From contig JBEQUE010000218.1 of assembly GCA_040349255.1 (NCBI GenBank), positions 1 to 64,000 on the forward strand: a stretch of 64,000 nt of DNA, written 5' to 3'. Below, one piece after another: positions 1-10,194 of this stretch. Both the position numbers and the translations under genes were made by a program. The notes under the pieces are model-generated. The model was not told the DNA's origin, did not search any database, and saw nothing but the letters and a program-made list of their open reading frames with translations. Origin of the DNA: DATMER01 sp040349255 (GTDB lineage Bacteria; Acidobacteriota; Thermoanaerobaculia; Multivoradales; UBA5704). Within the stretch, counting starts at the first letter, position 1. Each line of letters opens with the position of its first letter.

Positions 1-588
1 GCCTTGCCGGTGTCAATGCTGGTGATCACCGGCCTGGTGGCCTCCTACGGGCCGAAGGCGGTGGCGGCGCTCGGGCTGGTCAACCGGATCGAGACGCTGC
101 TCATGGTGGTGGTCGTGGGTCTCGCCACGGCGCTGCTGCCCTTCGTGGGCCAGAACTGGGGCGCGGGCCGGCTCGACCGGGTGCGCGAGAGCATCCGGCT
201 CGGCGAGCGCGCCGCGATGGCCTGGGGCGGGGCGATCTTCCTGGTGATGGTCGTCGCGGCGCCGGCGGTGGCGGCGCTGTTCAGCAAGGACCCGAAGGTG
301 ACCGAGGTCGCCGCCGGCTATCTGTGGATCGTCTCGCTGAGCTACGGCTTCCAGGGGGTGTCGACCGTGATGGCGTCGGCGTTCAACGCGGTCAACCGGC
401 CGCTGGCGTCGAGCGCCATCACCCTGGCGAGGATGTTCGCGCTCTACATCCCGCTGGCCTGGCTGGGCAGCCGGCTCTGGGGCCTGACCGGCGTGTTCCT
501 TGGAGCCAGCGCCGCCACCGTGCTCACCGGGGTGGGAGCATGGCTCTGGGGCCGGCGGGTGTTCCGCCCTACTCCTGCCGAAGCGTGA
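1..588 (+). CDS. MATE family efflux transporter, C-terminal part
   Basis: This is the C-terminal 195 residues of a multidrug and toxin extrusion (MATE/NorM-like) transporter; the 5' end lies outside the window and the reading frame is open from base 1. About six hydrophobic segments are visible, with MATE-like features: a conserved loop with VGQNWGAGR and a later SAFNAVNRP stretch. MATE proteins are inner-membrane exporters driven by Na+ or H+ gradients. The 3' end overlaps the convergent permease gene by 20 bases. Family is fairly certain; substrate is unknown. Confidence 0.8.
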   Translation, partial: ALPVSMLVITGLVASYGPKAVAALGLVNRIETLLMVVVVGLATALLPFVGQNWGAGRLDRVRESIRLGERAAMAWGGAIFLVMVVAAPAVAALFSKDPKVTEVAAGYLWIVSLSYGFQGVSTVMASAFNAVNRPLASSAITLARMFALYIPLAWLGSRLWGLTGVFLGASAATVLTGVGAWLWGRRVFRPTPAEA

Positions 589-2992
589 TCGCCGGGTCCA
601 CCCGGGAAGCCCGCCACGCCGGCACACAGCAGGCCACCAGCACCACCGCCGCCAGCAGGGCCGAAAGAGTGACATACGTGGGCAGGTCGGTGGCGGCCAC
701 GCCGTAGAGCTGGCTCTCCAGGATGCGCACGGCGACGAGCGAAGCGGCCAGGCCGAACGCGAGGCCGAGCGCCGCCTGGCGCAGGCCGCTGCGCAGGACC
801 AGCGACAGGAGGTCGGCCGGCCTGGCGCCGAACGCCATCCTCACGCCGAACTCCCGGGTGCGCTCCGCCACGCCGGAGGAGATCACGGCGTAGATGCCGG
901 TCACCGCCAGGACCAGGGCCAGGCTGGCGAACACCCCGAGGAGCACGAGGCTGAAACGCGACTGCCAGTCGGCGTCCGCCTGGCTCTTGCGCAGGGTCAT
1001 GATGCCGAAGGTGGACATCAGGGGGTCCTGCCGCGCGATGGCCTCCTGCACCTTCGCGCTCAGGGCCTCGGGGTCGGAACGCGTGCGCACCGCGAAGGTC
1101 ATCACCTTGGCCGGCTTCTGCGCGAGCGGGATGTAGACCGTGGGCGCCGGCTCCGGCGGGCTGATGTAGATGCGGGCGTCCTGTACCACGCCGACGATCC
1201 GCCGCACCTCGCCGCCTCCTTCGACCATCGCCAGGTCCTGGCCGAGAGCCTCGCGGCCCTGGAGCCAGGTCTCGGCGAAGAGCTGGTTGACCAGGGCCAC
1301 CGGCGGCGCGCCCTGGCGGTCGTCGTCGGTGAACGTCCGGCCCTTGACCAGCGGCGTGCCCAGGGTCTCGAAGTACTCGGGCGTCACGACCTGCACCTGG
1401 ACCACGGGCTCGGAGCCAGGGGCCGGAGCCGGCGCGCCTTCCACCAGGAAACGCTCGCCGCCGCGGCGCGGGCCGAGCAGGAGGACGTCGGTGCCCGCGG
1501 CCCGCTCCACCCCCGGCACCTCCCGGATGGTCTCCAGGGCGCGGCGGAAGAACTCGTATTTCGCCTCCGGGGCGTCGTACTTCGGACCGCGCAGGCCGGT
1601 GCGCAGGACGAGCACGCGGCCCGGGTCCTGCGCGATCTCCTGGCGGCCGAGGCTCAGGAAGGTCTTCGCCATGAGGCCGGTGCCGATCAGGAGGACTAGG
1701 ACGAGCGCCACCTCGGTCACCACCAGCGCGGCGCGCAGCAGGCCCCGCTTGCGGTTGCCCGTGGCGCGCGTGCTCCCCACGCTCACCCCCTCGCCGAGCG
1801 AGGCCTGGGAGAAGGCCATGCGGGCCGGCATCAGGCCGAAGGCGAGGGCGGTCAGGAACGCGACCGCGAAGGTGGCCAGGAGGACGCGGCCGTCGATCTC
1901 CACGGCGTCGAGGCGGGGCAGGTCGAAGCGCGCCGGCACCAGGGTCTTGACCAGGGCGAGGGCCAGGCGGGCGAGGCCGAGGCCGACCGCGGCGCCGGCC
2001 AGCGCCAGCAGCAGGCTCTCGGTGAAGAGCTGGCGCAGGATCTGGCGCGGCGCGGCTCCGAGCGCGGTGCGCACGGCCATCTCGCGCTGCCGGGAGAGAG
2101 CGCGCACCAGGAGCAGGTGGGCCACGTTGCTGCACACGATCAGGAGCAGGAAACCGCCGGCGCCGAGCAGGATCAGCAGGGCCGGGCGGATGTCGCCCAC
2201 GAACACCTCCTGGAGCTGCTCCACGCCGCCGCCGCGCCCCTGCATCTCCTCCGGATACCGGCGCACCAGCTCGGCGGTCAGGCGCGCGACCTCCTCGCGC
2301 GCCGACTGCACGGAGACGCCGCCGGCCAGGCGGCCGTAGACCAGCATCTGGCGCTGCTTGCGGTCCACCTTGTCCTTGACCGGGAGCGGCACCCAGATCT
2401 GCACCGGCGTGATCTCGACCGGGCCGCGGAAGTCGGCCGGCAGCACGCCGATCACCTGGTAGGGCTCGCCGTCGAGCTCCACCGCGCGGCCGACGAGCGC
2501 CGGGTCGCCGCCGAAGCGCCGCTGCCACAGAGCATGGCTCAGCACGGCCAGGCGGGCGCCGCGCGCCTCCTCCTCCTCGGTCCAGGTGCGGCCCAGCTCG
2601 GGTTTCACGCCGAGCACCGTGAAATAGCTATGGGTGGACTGGTGGGTGAAGAGCGCCTCGGGCAGGTCCTGGCCGGTCAGGCTCAGGCTGGTCGGCAGGA
2701 TGGCGCCCATCTCCTGGAACGAGCGCGCGTCGCGGCGCCAGTCGCGGAAGGTGGCCTCCGAGCTCGGCCCCATGCGCCGGCCGGCCTGGGTCGAATCGCT
2801 CTCCCACAGGATCGCCAGGCGCTCGGGCGAGAGATACGGCAGAGGCTTGAGGAGCAGACCATTGACGATGCTGAAGATCGCCGCGTTCGCGCCGATCCCG
2901 AGCGCGAGCGAGAGGCAGGCGGCCAGCGTGAGTCCCGGGTTGCGGCGGAGCATCCTCAGGCTGATGCGTAGGTCCTGGAGCAGCGTGGACAT
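569..2992 (-). CDS. ADOP-type ABC transporter permease (MacB/FtsX-like)
   Basis: An 807-residue integral membrane protein. The N-terminus has one membrane segment at about residues 20-48 and then a MacB-type periplasmic core domain. Two FtsX-like permease blocks follow, at roughly residues 270-440 and 690-800, each with several membrane helices. This duplicated FtsX layout with the early LALGIGANAAIFSIVNG stretch is the signature of ADOP (Acidobacterial duplicated orphan permease) proteins. These are usually encoded without a partner ATPase, and none is seen here. A G-rich tract about 9 bases upstream can serve as ribosome binding site. Substrate and function are unknown; a role in efflux or cell-envelope mechanotransmission is family-level inference. 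Confidence 0.85.
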   Translation of the reverse strand: MSTLLQDLRISLRMLRRNPGLTLAACLSLALGIGANAAIFSIVNGLLLKPLPYLSPERLAILWESDSTQAGRRMGPSSEATFRDWRRDARSFQEMGAILPTSLSLTGQDLPEALFTHQSTHSYFTVLGVKPELGRTWTEEEEARGARLAVLSHALWQRRFGGDPALVGRAVELDGEPYQVIGVLPADFRGPVEITPVQIWVPLPVKDKVDRKQRQMLVYGRLAGGVSVQSAREEVARLTAELVRRYPEEMQGRGGGVEQLQEVFVGDIRPALLILLGAGGFLLLIVCSNVAHLLLVRALSRQREMAVRTALGAAPRQILRQLFTESLLLALAGAAVGLGLARLALALVKTLVPARFDLPRLDAVEIDGRVLLATFAVAFLTALAFGLMPARMAFSQASLGEGVSVGSTRATGNRKRGLLRAALVVTEVALVLVLLIGTGLMAKTFLSLGRQEIAQDPGRVLVLRTGLRGPKYDAPEAKYEFFRRALETIREVPGVERAAGTDVLLLGPRRGGERFLVEGAPAPAPGSEPVVQVQVVTPEYFETLGTPLVKGRTFTDDDRQGAPPVALVNQLFAETWLQGREALGQDLAMVEGGGEVRRIVGVVQDARIYISPPEPAPTVYIPLAQKPAKVMTFAVRTRSDPEALSAKVQEAIARQDPLMSTFGIMTLRKSQADADWQSRFSLVLLGVFASLALVLAVTGIYAVISSGVAERTREFGVRMAFGARPADLLSLVLRSGLRQAALGLAFGLAASLVAVRILESQLYGVAATDLPTYVTLSALLAAVVLVACCVPAWRASRVDPAITLRQE

Positions 2993-3168
2993 TCTCGGTG
3001 CACCCCCATACCCTGGAACGGCTCGACCCTGAAGGCTCGCGGCACTGTAACTAGTATGCTACATCCGGCCTTCGCGGCTCCATGTCTGCTGGAAAGCTGT
3101 CTGCCCTGGACATGGCAACGCCTGTCCCCCGTTCCTTTTTTTCCGAGCACCGCTCAAGGAATTGCGAC

Positions 3169-5034
3169 ATGACCGAATCAAGACTCAAGGCCGTCTCCCG
3201 GACATTGTCGGCGGCCTCCTTGCTGTTCGTCGTCGCCGTCGGAGCCCTGGCCCAGTCCGCCCAGCCCCAGCCGGAAGGCTTGAAGGGGCCCAGCCTGGAG
3301 GGATTCGAGAAGTTCTCGCCGCCCCAGATCCAGGGCGCCTATACGTTCTCGGCGCTCACCGGGGAGATCGTGGAGACCTCCGGCGTCGTGACGGCGATCG
3401 CCACGGACAACTGGGGCTTCTGGATCCAGGACCCGAAGGGCGACGGGGACCCGGCCACCTCCGACGGCCTCTACATTGTCTGGGGCGGCAAACCGCCCGC
3501 GCCCGCGCCTCCCAAGGTGGGGGACAGGGTGGACCTGATCGGCAGGGTCCAGGAGCCTCACATGGGCCTCGAGCTGCCGCGGACCCAGATGTCGATCCTC
3601 ATCCCCGTCAAGACCGTGTCGAGCGGCAACCCGCTGCCGGAGCCTGTCGTCCTGCGCGACCTGCCGAACCTGGAGCTCGAGGAAGGCGTGGGCTTCTGGG
3701 AACCGCTCGAAGGCATGCGGGCGACCCTGCAGAACGCCCGCGTCATCGGCCCCACGAACCGTTTCGGAGAGTTCACGGTCCTGCTCGCGGCCGACATGGC
3801 TCCCGGCTCCGGCTACTACCCCGCGAAGGGCACGCTCCTGCTGCGCAACGTCGGCGGCGACAAGGTGGACTACAACCCCGAGCGCGTCATCCTCGACGAC
3901 AGGATCCTCGGCAAGCTCGACGAGGTCCGGCCGGGCGACGAGGTCGGCATGGTCACCGGCGTCGTCGACTACAACTTCGGCAACTACAAGGTCGAGGCGG
4001 AGCGGATCGAGATGAAGACCGTGCAGCCGCCGCCCAAGTCGCCGTTCAGCACCCTCGGCACCCCGCCGGGCAACGCGCGGATCGCGGACCTCAACATGAG
4101 CAGCTTCTTCGACGAGGTCGACGACCCCAACCGCTACGACGAGAACAGCGATCCCGGCGGGCCGATCGCCATCCCGACGCACGAAGAGGTCGAGGTGCGC
4201 ATCGGGAAGTTCACGCGGGCGCTGATCGACGAGCTGCGCCTGCCGGACATCATCGTGATCGTGGAGTTCGAGAACTCGGAGCTCGTCCAGCGCGTCGCGG
4301 ACAAGGTCAACGCCGAGGCGGGCACGCGCTACAAGGTGCTCTCGCTCCCGACCAGCGACCGCCGAGGGCTCCGGGTCGGCTACATCGTCGATGAGAAGCG
4401 CGTGGAGGTGGTGAATTACTACCAGTTGAAGGGAGACGACGTGGAAGCCGCCTTCGGCTTCAGCAGCCCCTTCCGCACCCGCGAGCCCCTGGTGGGCGTC
4501 TTCCGGCTGTCGCCCGGCGGGCCGCCGCTGACGATCTTCGCCCTCAAGCTCAAGAGCAAGCGGATGGAGCCGGCGTTCCCCAACCTCAATCCGGTGCAGG
4601 ACCGGTTCACCGAGCGCCAGCGCAAGATGCAGACGACCGTGGTCCGCCACTACATCAACGAGATCCTGGCCAAGGACCCGAACGCCTGGGTGATGGCCTC
4701 CGGCGACTGCGGCGACTTCCCGTTCCCCGAGCCCGGCGAGGGCGTGGACGCGCTCAGCATCCTCGAGGGACAGGGCGACGAGCCGAAGATGGTGAATTTG
4801 GTGAAGCTCGCCGAGGAAGGCACCTCCTACACCATGATCTTCCACGGCAACGGCATCACGCTCTCCCACATGCTGGTCAGCCCGGCGCTGCGCAAGCAGT
4901 TCCTGGGCATCGACATGCTCCACTTCAACGCGACGATGCCGCACCGTTACGGCACGGTTCCCGGCACGGGCCTGCGCGCCACGGACCGCGACCCGTTCGC
5001 GGCGAGATTCGATCTTCGTCCGAAGAAGAAGTGA
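3169..5034 (+). CDS. Secreted endonuclease/exonuclease/phosphatase-fold protein with altered active site
   Basis: A 621-residue secreted protein. I chose the ATG at 3169 because AAGGA lies 8 bases upstream and the translation then opens with a Sec signal peptide (cleavage near residue 28, ALA/QS). Residues about 55-290 resemble the OB-fold region found before the nuclease domain in ExeM-type extracellular nucleases; residues about 305-621 resemble the EEP domain. E366, D513 and D606 fit expected positions. The usual HFKSK reads KLKSK (K460), the GDFND motif reads GDCGD (G515), and the terminal SDHDP reads TDRDP (R607). By this by-eye comparison three key positions are changed, so nuclease activity is doubtful. 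It lies 1 base before the PD40 gene, so the two are probably translated together. Confidence 0.65.
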   Translation: MTESRLKAVSRTLSAASLLFVVAVGALAQSAQPQPEGLKGPSLEGFEKFSPPQIQGAYTFSALTGEIVETSGVVTAIATDNWGFWIQDPKGDGDPATSDGLYIVWGGKPPAPAPPKVGDRVDLIGRVQEPHMGLELPRTQMSILIPVKTVSSGNPLPEPVVLRDLPNLELEEGVGFWEPLEGMRATLQNARVIGPTNRFGEFTVLLAADMAPGSGYYPAKGTLLLRNVGGDKVDYNPERVILDDRILGKLDEVRPGDEVGMVTGVVDYNFGNYKVEAERIEMKTVQPPPKSPFSTLGTPPGNARIADLNMSSFFDEVDDPNRYDENSDPGGPIAIPTHEEVEVRIGKFTRALIDELRLPDIIVIVEFENSELVQRVADKVNAEAGTRYKVLSLPTSDRRGLRVGYIVDEKRVEVVNYYQLKGDDVEAAFGFSSPFRTREPLVGVFRLSPGGPPLTIFALKLKSKRMEPAFPNLNPVQDRFTERQRKMQTTVVRHYINEILAKDPNAWVMASGDCGDFPFPEPGEGVDALSILEGQGDEPKMVNLVKLAEEGTSYTMIFHGNGITLSHMLVSPALRKQFLGIDMLHFNATMPHRYGTVPGTGLRATDRDPFAARFDLRPKKK

Positions 5035-5035
5035 C

Positions 5036-8000
5036 ATGAGACGGACCGGAACCCTGCTGGCCCTCGTCCTTTGCCTCACGTGCCTCGCGTGCGCGAAGGA
5101 GATGCCGGGCCCGGCGACGGCGGCCCGGCCGGTGGAAACACCGGCCGAGCCGGCCGACTCCCGGCTCGCGCGGCTCCCCGGCTCCTCCCCTCTCGAGGTC
5201 TTCCCGAGCTTCTCGCCCAAGGGGGACCTGCTCGCGTTCAGCTCCGACGCCAGCGGCAGCCCCGAGATCCACGTCCGCCGGCTGGCCGGCGATCCCGGCG
5301 AGCGCGCGCTCACCTCCGACGGGCAGCAGAACATCCAGCCGACCTGGTCGCCCGACGGCAAGCGCATCGCCTACTGCTCGAACCGCCGCGGCGGCATCTG
5401 GGTCGTCCCGGTCCGCGGCGGCAGGCCCAAGCGGCTCAGCGACTTCGGCTCCAACCCGGCCTGGTCGCCGGACGGATCGGCGATCGTCTTCCAGTCCGAT
5501 CCGTTCGGAGAGCTGTCGCTGTTCGCCTACCCCGCGCTGCCGCCCTCCAACCTCTGGCTGGTCCCGGCGGACGGAGGGGCGCCGCGGCAGCTCACCAAGC
5601 CCGGAGATCCGCCGGGTGGACATGGAGCGCCCTCCTGGTCGCCGGACGGCAAGCGCATCGTCTTCGCCTCCTCGACCCTGTGGTGGGGGAAGCTGTGGAC
5701 GATGTCGGCGTCCGGCGGCGATTTCCAGCTCCTCGACGCGGCTCTCCGGCCGCGCGAGCCGGTCTACTCGCCGGACGGCCAGACCCTCTACTACAGCGGG
5801 CCCGACCCCAAGCTTGGCTTCACGGTCTTCAGCATCCCCGTGGCCGGCGGCAAGCCGACCCCGATCCAGTCCGCCCCGGCCCGAGATCTGGCTCTCTCCC
5901 CGGACGGCAAGAAGCTGGCCTTCAGCCACATGGACCTGGACAGCCTCCTCTGGGCCGTCCCGATCTCGCCGGAGACCGCCAGGCCGACCGGGCCCGCGAA
6001 AACCCTGACGACCGATCCGAAGGGACGGGAGTCCCGGCCGGCCTTCTCGCCGGACGGCAAGCGCATCGCCTTCATCCGGTACAACCCGCAGAACCTCTTC
6101 GAGCTGTCGGTGATCAACAACGACGGCTCGGACCGCGTCCTGTTGACCGACCAGGGCACCTTCGCCGGCGGCCAGCCGATCTGGATGCCCGGCGGCCGGC
6201 AGCTCGCGTTCCTGTCCCGGGCGCAGGGGCCGGCGGCGACCTGGACGCGGATCGACATCGACACCCGCGAGCAGGTGACCGTGGCGAAACCCGACCCGGC
6301 TTCCTCCTGGACCAGGCTCTCGCCGGACGGCCTCGGGCTGGCCTTCGAGCTCGCCGACAAGGAGAACCGGGTCAACACCTGGGTGCAGTCCCCCCTGGAC
6401 GCCGCACCCCGGCAGATCACGTCCGATCCGGAGTTCGCCGGCGGCCCCATGTGGTCGCCGGCCGGCGATCTCCTGGCCGTGCGCATCCGCCGCGGGCCGG
6501 AGAACCACCTCGGCGTGGTCCCGCCCGGAGGAGGCGCCCTGAAGCAGATCACCTCCGGCATCAACGTCGTCTCCCAGCCGGGCTGGTCGCCGGATGGCAG
6601 CCGACTGGTCTTCGCCGGCAGCCGGGACGGCTTCTGGAACCTCTGGTGGGTCTCCCGCGACGGCGGCCCGATCCACCCTGTCACGGACCTGCCGAAGAAG
6701 TTCAACCTCTACCTGCGCTACCCGGACTGGTCTCCGGCCGGGGACCGGATCGTCTACGAATACGGCGAGTCTCTCGGCCAGCTCTGGACGCTCGACCTCT
6801 GCCCCGGCTTCTCGGCGGCGTGCGAAGAGAGCGCGCCCGCGGCCCCCTCGGCTCCGTCCGCTCCGGAAGCGGCGCGCGTCCAGCTCACGAACACTCCCGG
6901 TGAGCTGGAGGTCTTCCCCGCCCTCTCTCCCGACGGGGACCTCCTCGCCTACAGCTCCGACCGCACCGGCGCCCACGAGATCTACGTCCGCCGCAGGGAC
7001 GGCCAGGGCAGGGAGCGCCAGATCACGAGCGACGGACGCCACAACCTGCAGGCGGACTGGTCGCCGGACGGGCGTTTCCTCGCCTATCACTCGGTCCGTT
7101 CAGGGGGCATCTGGGTCGTGCCTGCCGGAGGAGGCCAACCCCGCCGGCTTACCGACTTCGGATCGGACCCCGCCTGGTCTCCCGACGGCCGGACGATCGC
7201 CTTCCAATCCGCGCCCGTGGAAGCGCTGTCGCTCTATGCCTTCCCCGCCATGCCGCCGTCCACCCTCTGGCTGGTCTCCGCCGAGGGCGGCGCCCCGCGG
7301 CAGCTCACCCGGCCCGCCGAGCCGTCCGGCGGCCACGGCGCCCCGGCCTGGACCTCGGACGGACAGCGCATCGCGTTCACCTCGAACGAGATCGGGTCGT
7401 TCGGCAGCCTCTGGAGCATCTCGGCCCAGGGCGACGACCTGCGGCTCGTCCAAGGCGTCTCGCTGCCCCGCGATCCGCTCTACACGCCCGGCAACCGCAG
7501 CCTCCTCTTCAGCAGCCCCGATGCCGACCGCGGCTTCCGGTTCGGCGTGTACCGCATCCCCGTGGAGGGTGGAAAGCCCGAGATCGTGAGCACGCTGCCG
7601 GCGCGCCACCTCACGCTCTCCCCGGACGGCTGCCGGATCGTGGTCAGCGAGATGGGGCTGGCCGGCAATCTCTGGACATTGCCGCTCTCGCCGCAATCGG
7701 GCGAGCCCGCCGGACCCGCCACGCCCTTCACCCGCGATCCGGACGACCGCAACTCCCAGCCCACGTTCTCTCCCGACGGCAAGCGGATCGCCCTGCACCG
7801 GGTGATCGACGGCAGCCGCTTCCAGATCTGGCTCACGGACCTCGACGGCCGCTCGCGGACCTTCCTCACGCGCGAGGCGACCTACGGCGCGGGCCCGCCG
7901 GTCTGGCTGCCGGACAACCGCCACCTGGTCTTCCTCTCCCGCCCCGAGGCCGGCCGGATGCTCCTGAAGAAGATCGACGTGGAGACCCGGAAGATCGAGC

Positions 8001-8560
8001 CCTACGTCAACCTCGATCCCACCTGGAGCTGGATCCGCCTCTCTCCCGAGGGCAGGCGCGTCGCCTTCGCCCGGCCCGACGAAACGAGCGTCGCGAACCT
8101 CTGGATTCTGCCGAGCCTGGACGCCAAGGAGCCGAAGCAACTGACGTTCGACAAGGAGTCCGCCGACTTCCCGATGTGGTCGCCGGACGGGAAGTATCTG
8201 GCCGTCCGCCTCCGGCGCGGCGAGGACACCCAGATCGGCGTCGTCTCCGCGGAGACCGGCGAGGTGACGCAGCTCACCTCGGGCCGCGGCGAGAGCTGGC
8301 TGCCGAGCTGGTCGCCGGACGGCGGCAGGATCGCCTTCGCCGGCATGCGCGACGGCATCTGGAACATCTACTGGGTCGCCAGGACCGGAGGCCCGGTTCA
8401 CAAAATGACCTCCCAGCCCGACAACCTGAGCACCTGGGTCCGCTATCCGGTCTGGTATCCGGCCGGCGACCGCATCATCTTCGAGCACTCGAAGACGCTC
8501 GGCGACCTCTGGCAGTTGAGCACCTGCGCCGGCGGAACACCGGAGAAAATGGCCCGGTAG
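5036..8560 (+). CDS. Double-length TolB/PD40 beta-propeller protein, exported
   Basis: A 1174-residue exported protein with a hydrophobic N-terminus and a cysteine near residue 19, possibly a lipoprotein although the lipobox is imperfect. It consists of two consecutive PD40/WD40-like propeller regions, residues about 40-590 and 610-1174, each full of WSPDG repeats. The second half is a close relative of the separate 592-residue protein encoded at 10195-11973, with the same start (LTNTP..LEVFPA) and end (VWYP.GDRIIFE). Such propellers are periplasmic or surface protein-binding platforms; no protease domain is attached. It follows the EEP-like gene by one base and ends convergently with the phosphodiesterase gene. 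Confidence 0.8.
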   Translation: MRRTGTLLALVLCLTCLACAKEMPGPATAARPVETPAEPADSRLARLPGSSPLEVFPSFSPKGDLLAFSSDASGSPEIHVRRLAGDPGERALTSDGQQNIQPTWSPDGKRIAYCSNRRGGIWVVPVRGGRPKRLSDFGSNPAWSPDGSAIVFQSDPFGELSLFAYPALPPSNLWLVPADGGAPRQLTKPGDPPGGHGAPSWSPDGKRIVFASSTLWWGKLWTMSASGGDFQLLDAALRPREPVYSPDGQTLYYSGPDPKLGFTVFSIPVAGGKPTPIQSAPARDLALSPDGKKLAFSHMDLDSLLWAVPISPETARPTGPAKTLTTDPKGRESRPAFSPDGKRIAFIRYNPQNLFELSVINNDGSDRVLLTDQGTFAGGQPIWMPGGRQLAFLSRAQGPAATWTRIDIDTREQVTVAKPDPASSWTRLSPDGLGLAFELADKENRVNTWVQSPLDAAPRQITSDPEFAGGPMWSPAGDLLAVRIRRGPENHLGVVPPGGGALKQITSGINVVSQPGWSPDGSRLVFAGSRDGFWNLWWVSRDGGPIHPVTDLPKKFNLYLRYPDWSPAGDRIVYEYGESLGQLWTLDLCPGFSAACEESAPAAPSAPSAPEAARVQLTNTPGELEVFPALSPDGDLLAYSSDRTGAHEIYVRRRDGQGRERQITSDGRHNLQADWSPDGRFLAYHSVRSGGIWVVPAGGGQPRRLTDFGSDPAWSPDGRTIAFQSAPVEALSLYAFPAMPPSTLWLVSAEGGAPRQLTRPAEPSGGHGAPAWTSDGQRIAFTSNEIGSFGSLWSISAQGDDLRLVQGVSLPRDPLYTPGNRSLLFSSPDADRGFRFGVYRIPVEGGKPEIVSTLPARHLTLSPDGCRIVVSEMGLAGNLWTLPLSPQSGEPAGPATPFTRDPDDRNSQPTFSPDGKRIALHRVIDGSRFQIWLTDLDGRSRTFLTREATYGAGPPVWLPDNRHLVFLSRPEAGRMLLKKIDVETRKIEPYVNLDPTWSWIRLSPEGRRVAFARPDETSVANLWILPSLDAKEPKQLTFDKESADFPMWSPDGKYLAVRLRRGEDTQIGVVSAETGEVTQLTSGRGESWLPSWSPDGGRIAFAGMRDGIWNIYWVARTGGPVHKMTSQPDNLSTWVRYPVWYPAGDRIIFEHSKTLGDLWQLSTCAGGTPEKMAR

Positions 8561-8561
8561 G

Positions 8562-10142
8562 TCAGATATAGCCGAGGGCCCGCAGCCTCTCCTCGGCCTC
8601 CTTGTCGCTGCCCGCGGGGCCGCGCCGGTCGTCCGGCAACCGCGGCGCCCTGGCCGCCGGGATCGTCGTGGGCGGATGGCGTTCCAGCCATTCCGGAGCG
8701 ATCAGCATCCGCGGAAGCTGCCCCTCGTAGTCGTCCGGGATCGGCTGGCCGGCGAGGTAGGTCACGAGGGGGGCGATGTCCAGCACCGACAGCCGGAGCC
8801 GGCCCGGCCGGTGCGGGATCGCTTCGCCCGCGGCCATGAAGACGCCGATCGGGTCGTGGTCGCCCGAAAAGCCGTGCACCGCGGCGAAGGTCTCCGCCGG
8901 ATGGGACTCTCCGGCGATGATGACAGTGCCCTCGGCGGCGAGCCGGTCCAGCATCCCCGGGATCGGGTCTGCCATGAAGAAGGCGTAGGCCGGCTGCTGG
9001 TTCTTGATCATCTGCTGCCGGAGATCGGGACGGGGCCGGATCTCCGACGGCCTCTCGGGCATATGGATGACGTCCTGCGTGAAGACCGGGTCGCCGCTCG
9101 CCGTGCGCACGGTGTCGAAGAACGACTGGAGCTTCCGCAGCGTGGCCTCCTGTTTTTCCGCGGGGCCGGGATTGACGCGAAGCGACACGCTGAACCAGCT
9201 GGAGAGGATCGTTACGCCGTCGCGCCTGGGGTCGATGCCGGCCCTGGCCAGGAGCCCCGCGGAATCGAACGCCCACCGCTGGCTCCGCTTGCCAGGGTAA
9301 AAACCGTGGTCGGAAACGACGACGACCTGATCGCCGGGGCCAAGCGCCGACACGATCTCGCCCACCGCCGAATCGACTCCTTTGAGCGCGCGGGTCATGA
9401 CCCCGGCAAACCGCGGGTCGACCTCGGCCGGAGGATCGTAACCCTGCGGCTCCACCGTGTGCCAGTAGCGGTGGCCGAGCACGTCCAGGGCGTAGAACGT
9501 GACGGCGCTCACATCAGGCCGCATCTCGTCCCACATCCGCCTCCAGACCTTCGGCTTCTCGACGAGCTCGCGCTCCGAGTTCGCGATGACCTGCTGCGGC
9601 CCGCCGACCTCGAGCACGGCGTAGGCATACCAGGGCATGCCGATCCGCTTGAAGAGGTCCGGCGGCCAGACGGACTCGTCCCGCCGCAGCCAGCCGGGCA
9701 CCACGTAACCGCCGGGCAGCTCCTGGGGCGGCCAGGTGACCAGATAGTCGTAGAGGCCCACATGCACGCCGCTCGCGGCCAGGCGCTCCCACATCGTGGG
9801 CACCTTGATCTTGTAACGGTTGGCGTAGAAGAAGTCGATGCCGTGCGCCTTGGGGCTGCGGCCGGTGGCGATCGAGGTCCAGACCGGCGGCGAGAACAGC
9901 GGCTGCACCGAGGCCAGATCGGCCGCCACGCCCCGGTCCATCAGCGCCTTGAGATGGGGCAGCTCGCCCGACCGGGCCATGGGCTCGATCATCTTCCAGG
10001 AGGCGCCGTCGAGGCCGATCAGCACCACGCGCGGCGGGCTCGCTTCGCCCGGTCCACGGCACCCTGAAAAGGGGAGAACGCCCACGAGAAGCAGCGCGAA
10101 GAGCTGCCGGCGGAAACTCGAGAGGTCCGGAAGTCTGTTCAT
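8562..10142 (-). CDS. Type I phosphodiesterase/nucleotide pyrophosphatase family lipoprotein
   Basis: A 526-residue protein of the alkaline phosphatase superfamily. The N-terminus is a lipoprotein-like signal with cysteine after FSG. The metal-binding and nucleophile motifs are visible: IGLDG, then PPVWTSIATG with the candidate nucleophilic threonine, then VVSDHGF, and a late GDHDP. Family members hydrolyse phosphodiester or phosphomonoester bonds in periplasmic or surface substrates; the substrate here is not predictable. It is divergent from the PD40 gene at 10195 across 52 bases and convergent with the larger PD40 gene. Confidence 0.8.
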   Translation of the reverse strand: MNRLPDLSSFRRQLFALLLVGVLPFSGCRGPGEASPPRVVLIGLDGASWKMIEPMARSGELPHLKALMDRGVAADLASVQPLFSPPVWTSIATGRSPKAHGIDFFYANRYKIKVPTMWERLAASGVHVGLYDYLVTWPPQELPGGYVVPGWLRRDESVWPPDLFKRIGMPWYAYAVLEVGGPQQVIANSERELVEKPKVWRRMWDEMRPDVSAVTFYALDVLGHRYWHTVEPQGYDPPAEVDPRFAGVMTRALKGVDSAVGEIVSALGPGDQVVVVSDHGFYPGKRSQRWAFDSAGLLARAGIDPRRDGVTILSSWFSVSLRVNPGPAEKQEATLRKLQSFFDTVRTASGDPVFTQDVIHMPERPSEIRPRPDLRQQMIKNQQPAYAFFMADPIPGMLDRLAAEGTVIIAGESHPAETFAAVHGFSGDHDPIGVFMAAGEAIPHRPGRLRLSVLDIAPLVTYLAGQPIPDDYEGQLPRMLIAPEWLERHPPTTIPAARAPRLPDDRRGPAGSDKEAEERLRALGYI

Positions 10143-10194
10143 CGTATTGAGGCCGAGTCAGTCCGTTCAACGAAGACGACCGAGGGAACTTGGA

